A stretch of 64,000 nucleotides of DNA from Methylocystis echinoides (lineage in GTDB: Bacteria; Pseudomonadota; Alphaproteobacteria; Rhizobiales; Beijerinckiaceae), in NCBI RefSeq assembly GCF_027923385.1, contig NZ_BSEC01000001.1:3012001-3076000 (forward strand). The letters are read 5' to 3'. Numbering within the stretch: the stretch's first letter is position 1; each line of letters begins with the position of its first letter. Both the position numbers and the translations under genes were made by a program. Shown here in pieces: positions 44,062 through 54,680 of this stretch. The notes beneath the pieces were generated by a model, which worked only from the letters and a program-made list of their open reading frames with translations, did not search any database and had not been told where the DNA came from.

Positions 44062-44450
44062 TTCAGGCCCTCCAATGCGATGATTTCGGCGCGGGTCAGG
44101 GGCCGGTTGAAGCTCTCGTCGATCTCGTCAGCCGAGCGACGCAAGGGGAGACCGAGGCGCAGCCGCGCGAGCTGGTCGCGGCGATGCGCCTCCAGCTGGT
44201 TTGGCGTCAGCCCGGGCGGTGTGAACGCCGAATGCGCTTGAAGGAAAAGGGCGGTGCGGGTAGGGTCGTTGTGCGAAACGAGACCCTGCTTTGCGTTGCT
44301 GGCGCCTCCCGATCTTCCAGCCTCGGGGGGCGCTATTTTTTTGGGGAGCGTCCGAGAAACCCCTTTGCATTCAATGGGCGTGATTTCCCCAAAAATATCT
44401 GCAAACCCTTGGTTTTCTTTAGATTGCTGCGCTTCCCTAGGGAGCGCCAA
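44058..44450 (-). CDS. Satellite protein of unknown function (130 residues) starting in the attachment core
   Basis: The open frame begins at a TTG at 44448-44450, which overlaps the right attachment core (44435-44449); a shorter internal start cannot be excluded. The polar first half is followed by a helical second half (TPNQLEAHRRDQLARLRLG, SFNRPLTRAEIIALEGLK). After excision the sequence upstream of this start would change, so its expression could depend on integration state. Not recognised. Confidence 0.5.
   Translation of the reverse strand: MALPREAQQSKENQGFADIFGEITPIECKGVSRTLPKKIAPPEAGRSGGASNAKQGLVSHNDPTRTALFLQAHSAFTPPGLTPNQLEAHRRDQLARLRLGLPLRRSADEIDESFNRPLTRAEIIALEGLK
44435..44449. 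repeat. Right attachment core
   Basis: CCCTAGGGAGCGCCA, identical to the tRNA-Glu 3' end at 34024-34038. Flanks differ on both sides, so the identity is confined to this core. Confidence 0.9.
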
Positions 44451-44857
44451 TCATCGTGCCATTGCAAGCATTTAGGCAGCCGTAAATTTCGGCGCTTACG
44501 GAAAGCCCGTGTGCGAAGACGGGTGGAGAGCGGCGTCTCTTCAAGGCCTCGAACCAGCGCATGCGGCGCTTAAGCGCCAGCCGTCTCCATTGCCCGAAAT
44601 CGTCCATGATCAACGCGGGAAACCAGAGTCTCCTTGGGCAAGCCTACGACGCCGTCGACAGGATCGCCGCCAGCGCGGCTGGCCGCGCAGGCGGAAAGCC
44701 TCACGGCCGGCCCCTGACGGCTTAGGCGGTATTGTGGTAAATTAGTAACTTAACGTGAAAATTAGCCTTTCGCGTCCTCCGCCGGCTTCAGATTTCCCAC
44801 AAACCGCGTTTTAGTGACTGAGCAAGTCTTCGTCGCCCTAGTCCGTGGGACCTAAAA
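44451..44857. other. Intergenic region between satellite and porin gene
   Basis: 407 bases. A 39-codon frame at 44608-44727 has no ribosome site or recognisable product. The last 120 bases are AT-rich and presumably hold the porin promoter; no clear boxes can be named. Confidence 0.35.
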
Positions 44858-45925
44858 ATGATAATTAAAAAAATCGCCGTCTCGGTCGCCGCATTGGCGC
44901 TTGCCGCTGGCGCGGCCGTTGCCGCCGATCTCCCCTCGCGCAAGGGCCCGCCGCTTCTTCCCCCGCCGCCCCCGCCGCCGATGTGGACGGGCTTCTATGC
45001 CGGTCTGAACGCTGGCTATGGCTTTGGCGCGAATAGCAACGCGCAAAGCTATGCTATCGGAACAGACGTCTTCGCCGGCAGAGTGATCACGGGCGGCTCC
45101 GGGGGCTATGGGCTGGCCGGCGAGCCGCTCATTCTGCCGTCCGGCGCCGGACTCGCGCATACGGGTTCGTTCAGCAACACGCAGAACGGCTTCATCGGCG
45201 GCGGCCAGGTCGGCTACAACTATCAGTGGGGCTCGAACGTCGTTATCGGCATTGAAGCGGACATCCAGGGCGCGGGCGTTCGGGGAACGAGCCATGGCGT
45301 CGGTGTCGGGACCGGCTCGGCCTATATCCCTTACGTCGAAGAAGGCGGTGCGTCAGCTAACTCGCTGGCGTATGGCGCGACCACGATCAACGCCGGCGTG
45401 GATTGGCTGGGAACGGTCCGCGGCCGTATCGGCTACCTGTTTACGCCAACGCTCCTGTTGTTCGGCACGGGCGGCCTCACCTATGGCGGCGCTTACGCCA
45501 ACGTCAATCATTTCGCCGTGACGCAAATTGACCGCCTGGAGACCTATGCGCCCGGCGACACCGAAAATCCGGGTGGCTTCAGCCAGACTTACGTCGGCGG
45601 CGGGAACAGGAGCCAGACCCTCGTCGGCTGGAATGTCGGCGGCGGCCTCGAGTGGATGTTCATGCCAAACTGGTCGCTCAAGGCGGAAGCGATTTATTGG
45701 AACATGGGCGGCATGAATGTTCAGACGGCTTCTGTCGCCGCGCCCGCGACGATACCTGTGGCGCCGGTCGAGATGATCGGCATTCTGTCACAAAGCGGCG
45801 CACAGGCTGCGGCGGGCGCAACCTTCGGCAATGTTCGCGTCAATTATCAGGGCGTGATCGCCCGCGCGGGCGTCAACTATCACTTCAACTGGTTCGCGCC
45901 GGCTCCAGTCGTCGCAAGCTACTGA
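44858..45925 (+). CDS. Outer-membrane beta-barrel protein (Omp25/Omp31-like)
   Basis: 355 residues. Signal peptide KKIAVSVAALALAAGAAVAA, then a short proline run and MWTGFYAGLNAGYGFG, the standard start of rhizobial Omp25/31-like barrels. Alternating amphipathic strands continue to the C-terminus (VNYQGVIARAGVNYHFNW). A strong terminator follows at 45965. Likely an abundant surface protein with a structural or porin-like role. Confidence 0.9.
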   Translation: MIIKKIAVSVAALALAAGAAVAADLPSRKGPPLLPPPPPPPMWTGFYAGLNAGYGFGANSNAQSYAIGTDVFAGRVITGGSGGYGLAGEPLILPSGAGLAHTGSFSNTQNGFIGGGQVGYNYQWGSNVVIGIEADIQGAGVRGTSHGVGVGTGSAYIPYVEEGGASANSLAYGATTINAGVDWLGTVRGRIGYLFTPTLLLFGTGGLTYGGAYANVNHFAVTQIDRLETYAPGDTENPGGFSQTYVGGGNRSQTLVGWNVGGGLEWMFMPNWSLKAEAIYWNMGGMNVQTASVAAPATIPVAPVEMIGILSQSGAQAAAGATFGNVRVNYQGVIARAGVNYHFNWFAPAPVVASY

Positions 45926-45964
45926 TCAACAGACCAATCCTCCAGGTGGCGCATGAGGAGAGGG

Positions 45965-45992
45965 AGCCCGGCGGAAGCGCCGGGCTTCTTTG
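45965..45992 (+). terminator. Intrinsic terminator of the porin gene
   Basis: Nine-base perfect stem AGCCCGGCG (45965-45973) and CGCCGGGCT (45978-45986) with loop GAAG, followed by TCTTTGTTGG, 39 bases past the stop. Confidence 0.85.
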
Positions 45993-46224
45993 TTGGTCAG
46001 GGTTGTTCTCCACCTCGCGGGTGACGGCGCGGTGGGCCGTTATCTCCAGATTTTATCCCCTCGAGCATGGACTTGGCAGTAGGGCCGCGACTGACCCCGC
46101 CTGCGGGGCGAGCGCCGGCAGGCGCATTTCCCAATTTCCGCGAGTGCTTTGGCGCACATCGAGGCGCCTCCGGCGTAGATATTATTCGCAAGCCTTTTCC
46201 CTCGTGAAAAATGGTAGATGCGAT

Positions 46225-46428
46225 ATGGCCACACGCTTCAAGAAACATCGAAAGCCATGGGCGCCCGAACATCTGGAGCTGCTGCAGCAAATGGCGGCGG
46301 AGAAACTGCCGCTTGCCTATATCAGCCACAAGCTGGGTCGAACCGAAAGCGCCATCAAGGCGCAGGCTTCCAGCCTCGGCCTGCAATTGAAACCGTCCGG
46401 CAAAAAACGTCTGGAAACCTCAGTGTAG
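46225..46428 (+). CDS. Small helix-turn-helix-like protein
   Basis: 67 residues. Basic N-terminus (ATRFKKHRKPWAPEHLELL) and LPLAYISHKLGRTESAIKAQ look like a SANT/HTH module of the kind that counts on repeated short helices. The C-terminus is basic. No partner is adjacent. Conserved short proteins of this type occur in Rhizobiales. Function is not known. Confidence 0.7.
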   Translation: MATRFKKHRKPWAPEHLELLQQMAAEKLPLAYISHKLGRTESAIKAQASSLGLQLKPSGKKRLETSV

Positions 46429-46489
46429 GGGCATGACCGGCCGGGGCCGAGGCGGGCCGCACTGGCCCGCTTCGCCCGACCGCGCCCGC

Positions 46490-46834
46490 TCATTCGGCGG
46501 GGCCATCCTTCTCCTTTCGCAGCCCGCTCACGATCAGCCCCGCGAGGGTCGCGATGATGATGAACCAGACCAGCGCGACGATGAACTGCCCATAGCCGAC
46601 GACCGCGCCGATCTTGCGCGCTTCGTCGTAGGTCATGTCGCTATGCGTGCCGGGCACGAGCGGGATGAAGTAATTCGCCATATCGCGCCCGCCGCCCAGG
46701 AAATGGCTGATGAGCGGCATCATGATGTCGACGACGAGGGAGTCCACGACCTTGACGAGCGCCACTGCGAGGAGGAGCGCCAGCAGGACGTCGAGCGCCT
46801 GCGATTTGGCGAGATAGTCTTTCAAACCGCGCAT
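46490..46834 (-). CDS. mscL: MscL-family mechanosensitive channel protein
   Basis: 114 residues, at the short end for MscL. Two helices: LDVLLALLLAVALVKVVDSLVVDIMMPL (split here as residues 14-41) with the VDIMMP feature of the family, and YGQFIVALVWFIIIATLAGL (about 81-100). The N-terminal helix usual in MscL is present but divergent (MRGLKDYLAKSQ). It opens under osmotic downshock. Downstream of the HdeD-like gene on the same strand. Confidence 0.8.
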   Translation of the reverse strand: MRGLKDYLAKSQALDVLLALLLAVALVKVVDSLVVDIMMPLISHFLGGGRDMANYFIPLVPGTHSDMTYDEARKIGAVVGYGQFIVALVWFIIIATLAGLIVSGLRKEKDGPAE

Positions 46835-46862
46835 TGAGTTTTGTCTCCTTTGACGCGCCGCC

Positions 46863-47429
46863 TTACGCCGAAATCGCGCGCAGGCTCAGGCCCAGCGCCA
46901 CGATGGCGGAGCCCTTGAACAAGAGATCGACGCCCAGAAACGTGCCGATCGCCCACAGGCCCGTGACCGGCCAGCCAGCGAGCAGCAGCACGCCGAGGCC
47001 GAGGTTGATGAAGCCTTCGGTGACGTAAATCCACAGATTGTCGACGTGACCCGCATGGGCGAACAGGATGGTCATGAGGCCGGAGATCAGAAAATAGACG
47101 GCGACCATCAGCGTGATCGCCTCCGCGCTCGCCGCCGGACGCAGCAGCAGGATCAGGCCCACGAGGCCGATCAGCATGGCCCAGAGCACATGCACGAAGA
47201 ATTCGGTCCAATAGCCCGAGAAGGCGAAGGAGAAGCCGAACACCATTGCGGCGGCGATGAAGATCAGCAGGCCCAGCACGCGAACATAGAGAATCGTCGC
47301 CGCCGTCGCCTTCCAGATCGCGACAAGGCCGAGGATCATCAGGATGACGCCGAGCGCGATGGGCCATTGCCAATGCACCGCAAGAACGTCGGGCGCCTCC
47401 AGCATGAACATGTCGAACTGTCTTTGCAT
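46863..47429 (-). CDS. HdeD-family (DUF308) membrane protein
   Basis: 188 residues with six predicted membrane helices (for example WPIALGVILMILGLVAIW and GFINLGLGVLLLAGW), the DUF308 duplicated three-helix plan of HdeD, linked to acid resistance in enterobacteria. It lies between the MFS transporter and MscL, all leftward. Confidence 0.88.
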   Translation of the reverse strand: MQRQFDMFMLEAPDVLAVHWQWPIALGVILMILGLVAIWKATAATILYVRVLGLLIFIAAAMVFGFSFAFSGYWTEFFVHVLWAMLIGLVGLILLLRPAASAEAITLMVAVYFLISGLMTILFAHAGHVDNLWIYVTEGFINLGLGVLLLAGWPVTGLWAIGTFLGVDLLFKGSAIVALGLSLRAISA

Positions 47430-47498
47430 TTTATCTCCCTGCCCCCAAGCCTGCCGCGACGGAAAGGCTTTCCCCGTTCGTCAGCGCAAGCGCGCGTT

Positions 47499-48941
47499 CT
47501 ATTCCTCGAGCGCGCCCTCTTCGTTCACCTCATGCGCCAGCCAGCCCGTGGAGACAAGACCCGCCACGCTGATCAGGACCATCAGCGCGATCACGCCGGA
47601 GAGCCCCGCTGCCGCCTGCAATTGCGGGACCACAAAGGCGCCAAGCGTTGCGCCAACCTTGGCGCAGCCCGCCGCAAAGCCGCTCGCCGCGCCGCGCACC
47701 GCGGTCGGGAAGAGTGTTGGCGGGAGTGTGAAGGTCGTGGCGTTGGGGCCGAGGTTCATGGTGAAATTGAACAGGATGAAGCCGATCATCACCAGCGTCA
47801 GATGCGCGCCCGCGCCGTCGCCGGCGAGCGTTGCGAACAGCAGCAGCAACATGCCGAGCGCCATGCCGGCGAAGCCCGCGACCTGCATGGGGATGCGCCC
47901 GAATCGCGGCACCGCCCAGATGCTCGCGAGAAAGCCGAGCAACAGAAAGAGATCGACCGCCGCGCTTCCTTCGGCGTCGACAATATCCGCGCCAATGGCG
48001 CCCGCGTCCCGCGCCTGCAGATGGAAGGCGCCCAGTATGACCGGCGTGAACAGGCCGACGCCATATGTGCCGACATCCATCAGCGTCCAGGGCAGCGCGG
48101 CCAGCGTCGTGCGTGCGCGATACGCCTTGCCGAACAGCAGCCCAAGCCCCGCGGCGGAAGCGCCATGCCCGGCGGCGGAAGCGTCATTCCCGGCGGCAGG
48201 CGCAGATGAAGCGGCCGAGGCGCTGGCGTTGTCGATCGTCGTGGAGAATAGCGGCAGCAGCGCCAGCGCGCGCGGCATTTCGCCATGCACGGCAAGCCAG
48301 CGCAGGCTCTCCGGCGTGAGCGCGCGCAGCCCGAGAAAGACCAGCGCAAGCACGCCCTGGCCGGCGAACATGATCCGCCAGTCGGCGCGCGCCGGATCGA
48401 GCTTCAAGACGAGCAGCGCCGCGAGCGCAGCCGCAATCATGCCGACCGATTGCATGGCGATGGTGGCGACCGTCATGCGGCTGCGCGTCCTGCGCGGCGT
48501 CATCTCCGACACATAGGCGGCGCTGGTCGGGAAATCGGCGCCGATGGCGACGCCGATGAGGAACTGACCGGCGATGATGACCCAGGGGGCCGAGGCGCTG
48601 GCGACAAGCCCGGCGGCGATGGCGACCAGCGCCATGTCGGCCAGCAGGAGACGCTTGCGGCCATATCGGTCCGCGAGCAGGCCGCCGGCCCAGGCGCCCG
48701 TGACCGCGCCGAACAGCAGCGCCGAGCCGAACAGGCCGATCATCGTTGGAGTCAGCGCAAAATCATTCTTCAGCAGGGGCAGCGCGAGGCCGAGCGTCGA
48801 GACCGACCAGCCGTCGGTCAGCGCGCCGCCGCTCGCGGCCAGCCAGACGAGATAGTGCCGCCAGGTCATCGGCGCCCGGTCGAGCGCCGCAAACAGCGCG
48901 GCGCAGGCCGGATCTGTGGCTTGCGACGCCACGGCGGTCAC
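47499..48941 (-). CDS. MFS transporter (sugar/aromatic-acid type)
   Basis: 480 residues, 12 membrane helices. Loop 2-3 motif GGLLADRYGRKRLLL and its echo in the second half identify the major facilitator superfamily. MALVAIAAGLVASAS and VGVAIGADFPTSAAYVSEM resemble the phosphate/aromatic-acid group. The central cytoplasmic loop contains an unusual Ala/Ser/Gly repeat (GNDASAAGHGASAAG) from a short DNA duplication near 48150-48200. The start overlaps the PPK2 stop by four bases. Substrate unknown. Confidence 0.88.
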   Translation of the reverse strand: MTAVASQATDPACAALFAALDRAPMTWRHYLVWLAASGGALTDGWSVSTLGLALPLLKNDFALTPTMIGLFGSALLFGAVTGAWAGGLLADRYGRKRLLLADMALVAIAAGLVASASAPWVIIAGQFLIGVAIGADFPTSAAYVSEMTPRRTRSRMTVATIAMQSVGMIAAALAALLVLKLDPARADWRIMFAGQGVLALVFLGLRALTPESLRWLAVHGEMPRALALLPLFSTTIDNASASAASSAPAAGNDASAAGHGASAAGLGLLFGKAYRARTTLAALPWTLMDVGTYGVGLFTPVILGAFHLQARDAGAIGADIVDAEGSAAVDLFLLLGFLASIWAVPRFGRIPMQVAGFAGMALGMLLLLFATLAGDGAGAHLTLVMIGFILFNFTMNLGPNATTFTLPPTLFPTAVRGAASGFAAGCAKVGATLGAFVVPQLQAAAGLSGVIALMVLISVAGLVSTGWLAHEVNEEGALEE

Positions 48942-49834
48942 GCCCCTTCGGCCGGCGCGGCCTTATCGCCCTGCTTGTCCTTTTTCCTCTTTTTTCCGGT
49001 CTCCGCCTCGCTCGCCTGATGATAGAGGCGGCGGATCTCTTCTATGTCGACGGTCGGCTTGGGCGTCTCGATCTTCATGTCGTCGAGCGCGTCGGCGATG
49101 ATGGCGGAAAGCGCCAGATTGCGGAACCATTTGTGGTTCGAGGGAATGACGAACCAGGGCGCCTCGTCGGTGGAGCAGCGCGACATCGCCGCTTCGAAGG
49201 CCTCGATGTAATCGTCCCAGCGATTGCGCTCGGTGTAATCGGTCGCGCTGATCTTCCACTGATGCGAGGGGTCGTCGAGCCGCTCCTTGAAGCGGGCGAG
49301 CTGCTCCTCCTTGGAGATATAGAGGAAGAATTTGAGGATGGTCGTATTGTTCTCGACCGCGAGCAGGCGCTCCCATTCATTGATGAAATCGTAGCGCGGC
49401 TTCCAGACTTCCTTGGGCGCGAGCTTGTGCACGCGCACCGCCAGCACGTCCTCGTAATGGGAGCGGTTGAAGATCGCGACACGGCCGCGCGCGGGCGCGT
49501 GGGGATGCACGCGCCAGAGAAAATCATGGGCGCTTTCCTCGGCCGTCGGCTGCTTGAACCCGGTGACCGCGACGCCCTGCGGGTCCATGGCGCTGATGAC
49601 ATGCCAGCAGGAGCCGTCCTTGCCGGCGCCGTCTATGCCCTGCAAGACGATGAGCAGCGAATGGCTCCGGTCCGCGTAAAGCGCGCGCTGCGATTTGGTG
49701 ATGCGCTGGAGATGCGCCTGAAGCTCGGCCGCCGCCTCGCCTTCATTGGCGTGCCCCCCGTGAAAGCCCGGATCAATATCGGAGAGCTTGACGCTCGACC
49801 CCGGCTCGACCCTGAAACGCTTGCCGTAATTCAT
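48938..49834 (-). CDS. ppk2: Polyphosphate kinase 2 family protein
   Basis: 298 residues from the ATG with AGGAG at eight bases. P-loop LIVLQGIDGAGKDGSCWHV, lid and Walker B region FNRSHYEDVLAVRVHKLAP, and ERNRWDDYIEAFE typical of PPK2. It transfers phosphate from polyphosphate to nucleoside mono- or diphosphates. First gene of the leftward PPK2-MFS-HdeD-MscL group and divergent from the proton pump. C-terminal tail is Lys-rich. Confidence 0.93.
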   Translation of the reverse strand: MNYGKRFRVEPGSSVKLSDIDPGFHGGHANEGEAAAELQAHLQRITKSQRALYADRSHSLLIVLQGIDGAGKDGSCWHVISAMDPQGVAVTGFKQPTAEESAHDFLWRVHPHAPARGRVAIFNRSHYEDVLAVRVHKLAPKEVWKPRYDFINEWERLLAVENNTTILKFFLYISKEEQLARFKERLDDPSHQWKISATDYTERNRWDDYIEAFEAAMSRCSTDEAPWFVIPSNHKWFRNLALSAIIADALDDMKIETPKPTVDIEEIRRLYHQASEAETGKKRKKDKQGDKAAPAEGA

Positions 49835-50053
49835 CGCCGCTCTCCTGGGACGCCGCCGCCGCCTCGCAGCGGTCAAGCCCGCAGGCGGCCGCAACCGCCC
49901 GAAGAATTTAATTTAACCATTCCAAAGACAAGCTTGCCAGCACCTCACTGCTCGTTTTGAGCGCAGGCGCGTCGCTCATTTTGGACACCTCCGCGCTTGA
50001 CGCAACTCCGGTCCCGGCTGAACGATCCATCAGCGCCAGCAGGGAGAGCCGTC

Positions 50054-52573
<2,520 letters not shown>

Positions 52574-52602
52574 CGCGCAAACGCAAAAAGGAAGGCCAAG
52601 CC

Positions 52603-52953
52603 ATGCTGGAGCCTCTCACCGATCTGCCGGCCGGCGTTTGCGGACTGCGCGCGCTGGGCACGGTCGTCGCGGCGGATGTCGCGGCGGCCATCGCCGGCGC
52701 CGCCGCCGCGCCGGGCCATGCGACGACAAAGGGCCTCGTCGTGCTCATCGACGCGGATTTCGACGGCTATCTGGCGGAACTGGTGCGCGGCCTCGCGACC
52801 GCCGCCGCCGCGCCCGCGCCGGCTTTCGCGCGATTCGCGCTCATTGCGCCGGACGGCGTCGTGAGCGAGGCGCGCGCCCATGGCGCCGACGCGCCGCGCA
52901 TCTTCCCGGCAAGCCAGCGCGCCGACGCGCTCGCCTTCGCTGCGGGGCGCTGA
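52603..52953 (+). CDS. Conserved hypothetical protein (STAS-like) downstream of the proton pump
   Basis: 116 residues, Ala-rich. LVVLIDADFDGYLAELVRGL and ARFALIAPDGVVSEARAH suggest an alternating alpha/beta fold of the SpoIIAA-like type; this is tentative. AGGAAGG precedes the ATG. It is 29 bases after the ATPase stop and likely co-transcribed, so it may modulate the pump. Confidence 0.7.
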   Translation: MLEPLTDLPAGVCGLRALGTVVAADVAAAIAGAAAAPGHATTKGLVVLIDADFDGYLAELVRGLATAAAAPAPAFARFALIAPDGVVSEARAHGADAPRIFPASQRADALAFAAGR

Positions 52954-53174
52954 GCACGCGCACCCGGCCAAGGCTCTGGTTTATACCGTTTTTTCTGAAG
53001 GCCGCGCCTCCCCGGGGAACCCGGCCCCGGGCGCGGCGCGTTCTGGCGCGCGCCGGACGTCCTTCGCCGGAACGAGAGTCAATTGTGGCAATTCGGCAAA
53101 ATTGGCCGCGTATGGAGAAATAATGTAATCGTGGCCCAAAGCGATATTAACGTGACGTTTGAACGAGGACATCC

Positions 53175-53687
53175 ATGAACGCCCGTCGCATCATCCTGCT
53201 GGCGGCAGGAACAGCCGCCGCCGCATTGGCCCTGTCGCCTTGCGGCCTGGCCGCGGCCGAGGAGAAGGCGAAAGAGCGTTTCGGGGCGTGGGATCTTCGC
53301 TGCGATACGCCGGCGGGCGCGACGGGAGAGCTTTGCGCGCTGAGCCAGGCTGTCAGATCCGAGGACAAGGCGAGCGCCAATCTCGGCGTGATCATCGCAA
53401 AGCCGCCGGAACTGAAGACCACTGTCCTGCGGGTCGTGGCGCCGCTCAGCGTCTATCTGCTCAACGGCGTGAGCCTGAAGATCGATCAGACCGACATCGG
53501 CCGCGCCGCCTTCTTCAGATGCTCGCCTGCCGGCTGCCTCGCCGATATTCCGATTGATTCCAGCCTGCTCGAACAGTTGAAAGGCGGCAAGATCGCGACG
53601 CTCGTGACCTATCTCGAACCTTACGAGGGGTTGCGACATCAGGTGAAGCTCGACGGCTTCAAAGAAGGATACGAAAAGCTGAAGTAA
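53175..53687 (+). CDS. Invasion-associated locus B (IalB) family protein
   Basis: 170 residues. Signal peptide (RRIILLAAGTAAAALALS) then FGAWDLRCDTPAGATGELCA and AAFFRCSPAGCLADIPID, the paired-Cys pattern of IalB-like periplasmic or outer-membrane proteins common in Rhizobiales. The biochemical role is unknown in non-pathogens. Followed at 24 bases by another secreted protein gene. Confidence 0.92.
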   Translation: MNARRIILLAAGTAAAALALSPCGLAAAEEKAKERFGAWDLRCDTPAGATGELCALSQAVRSEDKASANLGVIIAKPPELKTTVLRVVAPLSVYLLNGVSLKIDQTDIGRAAFFRCSPAGCLADIPIDSSLLEQLKGGKIATLVTYLEPYEGLRHQVKLDGFKEGYEKLK

Positions 53688-53710
53688 GTCACCGCGAGCA
53701 GGCGCCGGCA

Positions 53711-54670
53711 ATGTCACGCAGCTGGATCAGGATTGCCGCCTGTTTGCTGGCCTTCGCGCCGGCGCATGGTCGTGCGGCCGATTGCACGTTGGCCGAGATC
53801 GCGCGGCGGGCGCAGCTCGCCGCCGCCGCGGCGACCAGCGCCGGGCAGGACCAATCCAGAAAACTGGCGGCCGAGGCCCAGCGCGTCACGCCGCCGGCGG
53901 AGGCGATGCTCAATGTGGCGCCTGACGCGCAACTGTCCGACCGCGGCAAGGCGCGGCTGGCGAATATCAAGCTGCAAATGACCTATTGGCGTCTGCATCA
54001 GCACTATATCGCCGAGGCGCGCGCCATCGAGAGCGAGATTGCTCTGGCCGCCGAGGCCGCGCGTCTCCTGCAGTCGGGCGCGACCGTGAAGGAGAGCGAC
54101 CAGAAGCACGTCGACGTCGTGCATTTCCTTCGCCAGAATTTCCCCGATCCGAAGACCACCCTCGCGACGATGGATGCGGCGCCGACATGCGATCTTCCGC
54201 ATGTGCTGAACGCGCTCGAACACGCGGCCGCGGATGCGCTGAACGCCATCCCGATCCGCGAACAAAGCGCGCGCATCCAGGCGCTGGCGCGCAAACATGG
54301 GCTCGACATGAGCAAGAGCGCCTGGGGAAATTCGCAGGCGTGGCTCGACGCCATTCCCTCGCCAGAGGAACGCCGCAAAGCGAAAGAGGACCTGACGTCG
54401 ATCCTGCGGGCGCGTCTCACGGTCGCGCTCATCAATGATTTGCAGAATTTGCGCACCGTTTACGATTTCTCCCTCAAGAAGCTGACCGTATTCGAAAGCG
54501 AACTCTCACGCCTCGTTCGCGAACGCGCCGTCGAGCGCGTCGGCGAAGCGTGGAGCGGTTACATCGCCGCCGCGCCGCCGGATGAGAAAAAACTGAACGC
54601 GCTTCTGGATTTCATGCAGAGCGGAAACAAATCGGCCGATCCGCGCGCGACGGACGCAAGGGCGCCCTGA
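53711..54670 (+). CDS. Secreted helical protein of unknown function
   Basis: 319 residues. Signal peptide (ending PAHGRAADC), then almost entirely helical with heptad-like stretches (SAGQDQSRKLAAEAQRV, IAEARAIESEIALAAEAAR). Not recognised. It is convergent with the TolC-like gene (10 bases apart) and probably co-transcribed with the IalB-family gene. Confidence 0.7.
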   Translation: MSRSWIRIAACLLAFAPAHGRAADCTLAEIARRAQLAAAAATSAGQDQSRKLAAEAQRVTPPAEAMLNVAPDAQLSDRGKARLANIKLQMTYWRLHQHYIAEARAIESEIALAAEAARLLQSGATVKESDQKHVDVVHFLRQNFPDPKTTLATMDAAPTCDLPHVLNALEHAAADALNAIPIREQSARIQALARKHGLDMSKSAWGNSQAWLDAIPSPEERRKAKEDLTSILRARLTVALINDLQNLRTVYDFSLKKLTVFESELSRLVRERAVERVGEAWSGYIAAAPPDEKKLNALLDFMQSGNKSADPRATDARAP

Positions 54671-54680
54671 CCGCCGCGCA

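Larger units (their letters stand above)
34024..44449. mobile_element. 10.4-kb integrated phage satellite (capsid-forming PICI-like) at tRNA-Glu
   Basis: Bounded by 15-bp direct repeats of the tRNA 3' end (34024-34038 and 44435-44449). Contents from left: integrase, AlpA-like regulator, divergent ribbon-helix-helix pair, two zinc-finger frames, portal, connector, prohead protease, HNH-capsid fusion, large terminase, small unknown, iteron-bearing replication-type gene and three small unknowns. Head and packaging genes are present. Tail, baseplate, holin and lysin genes are absent, and the size is a quarter of a normal HK97-like phage. This content matches capsid-forming phage-inducible islands, which borrow tails from a helper phage. 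An eroded prophage is the alternative, but the compact overlapping intact genes argue against decay. Confidence 0.85.

Noticed and set aside
44608..44727. 39-codon frame between the satellite and the porin gene
   Set aside because: No ribosome site, biased composition and no recognisable product.
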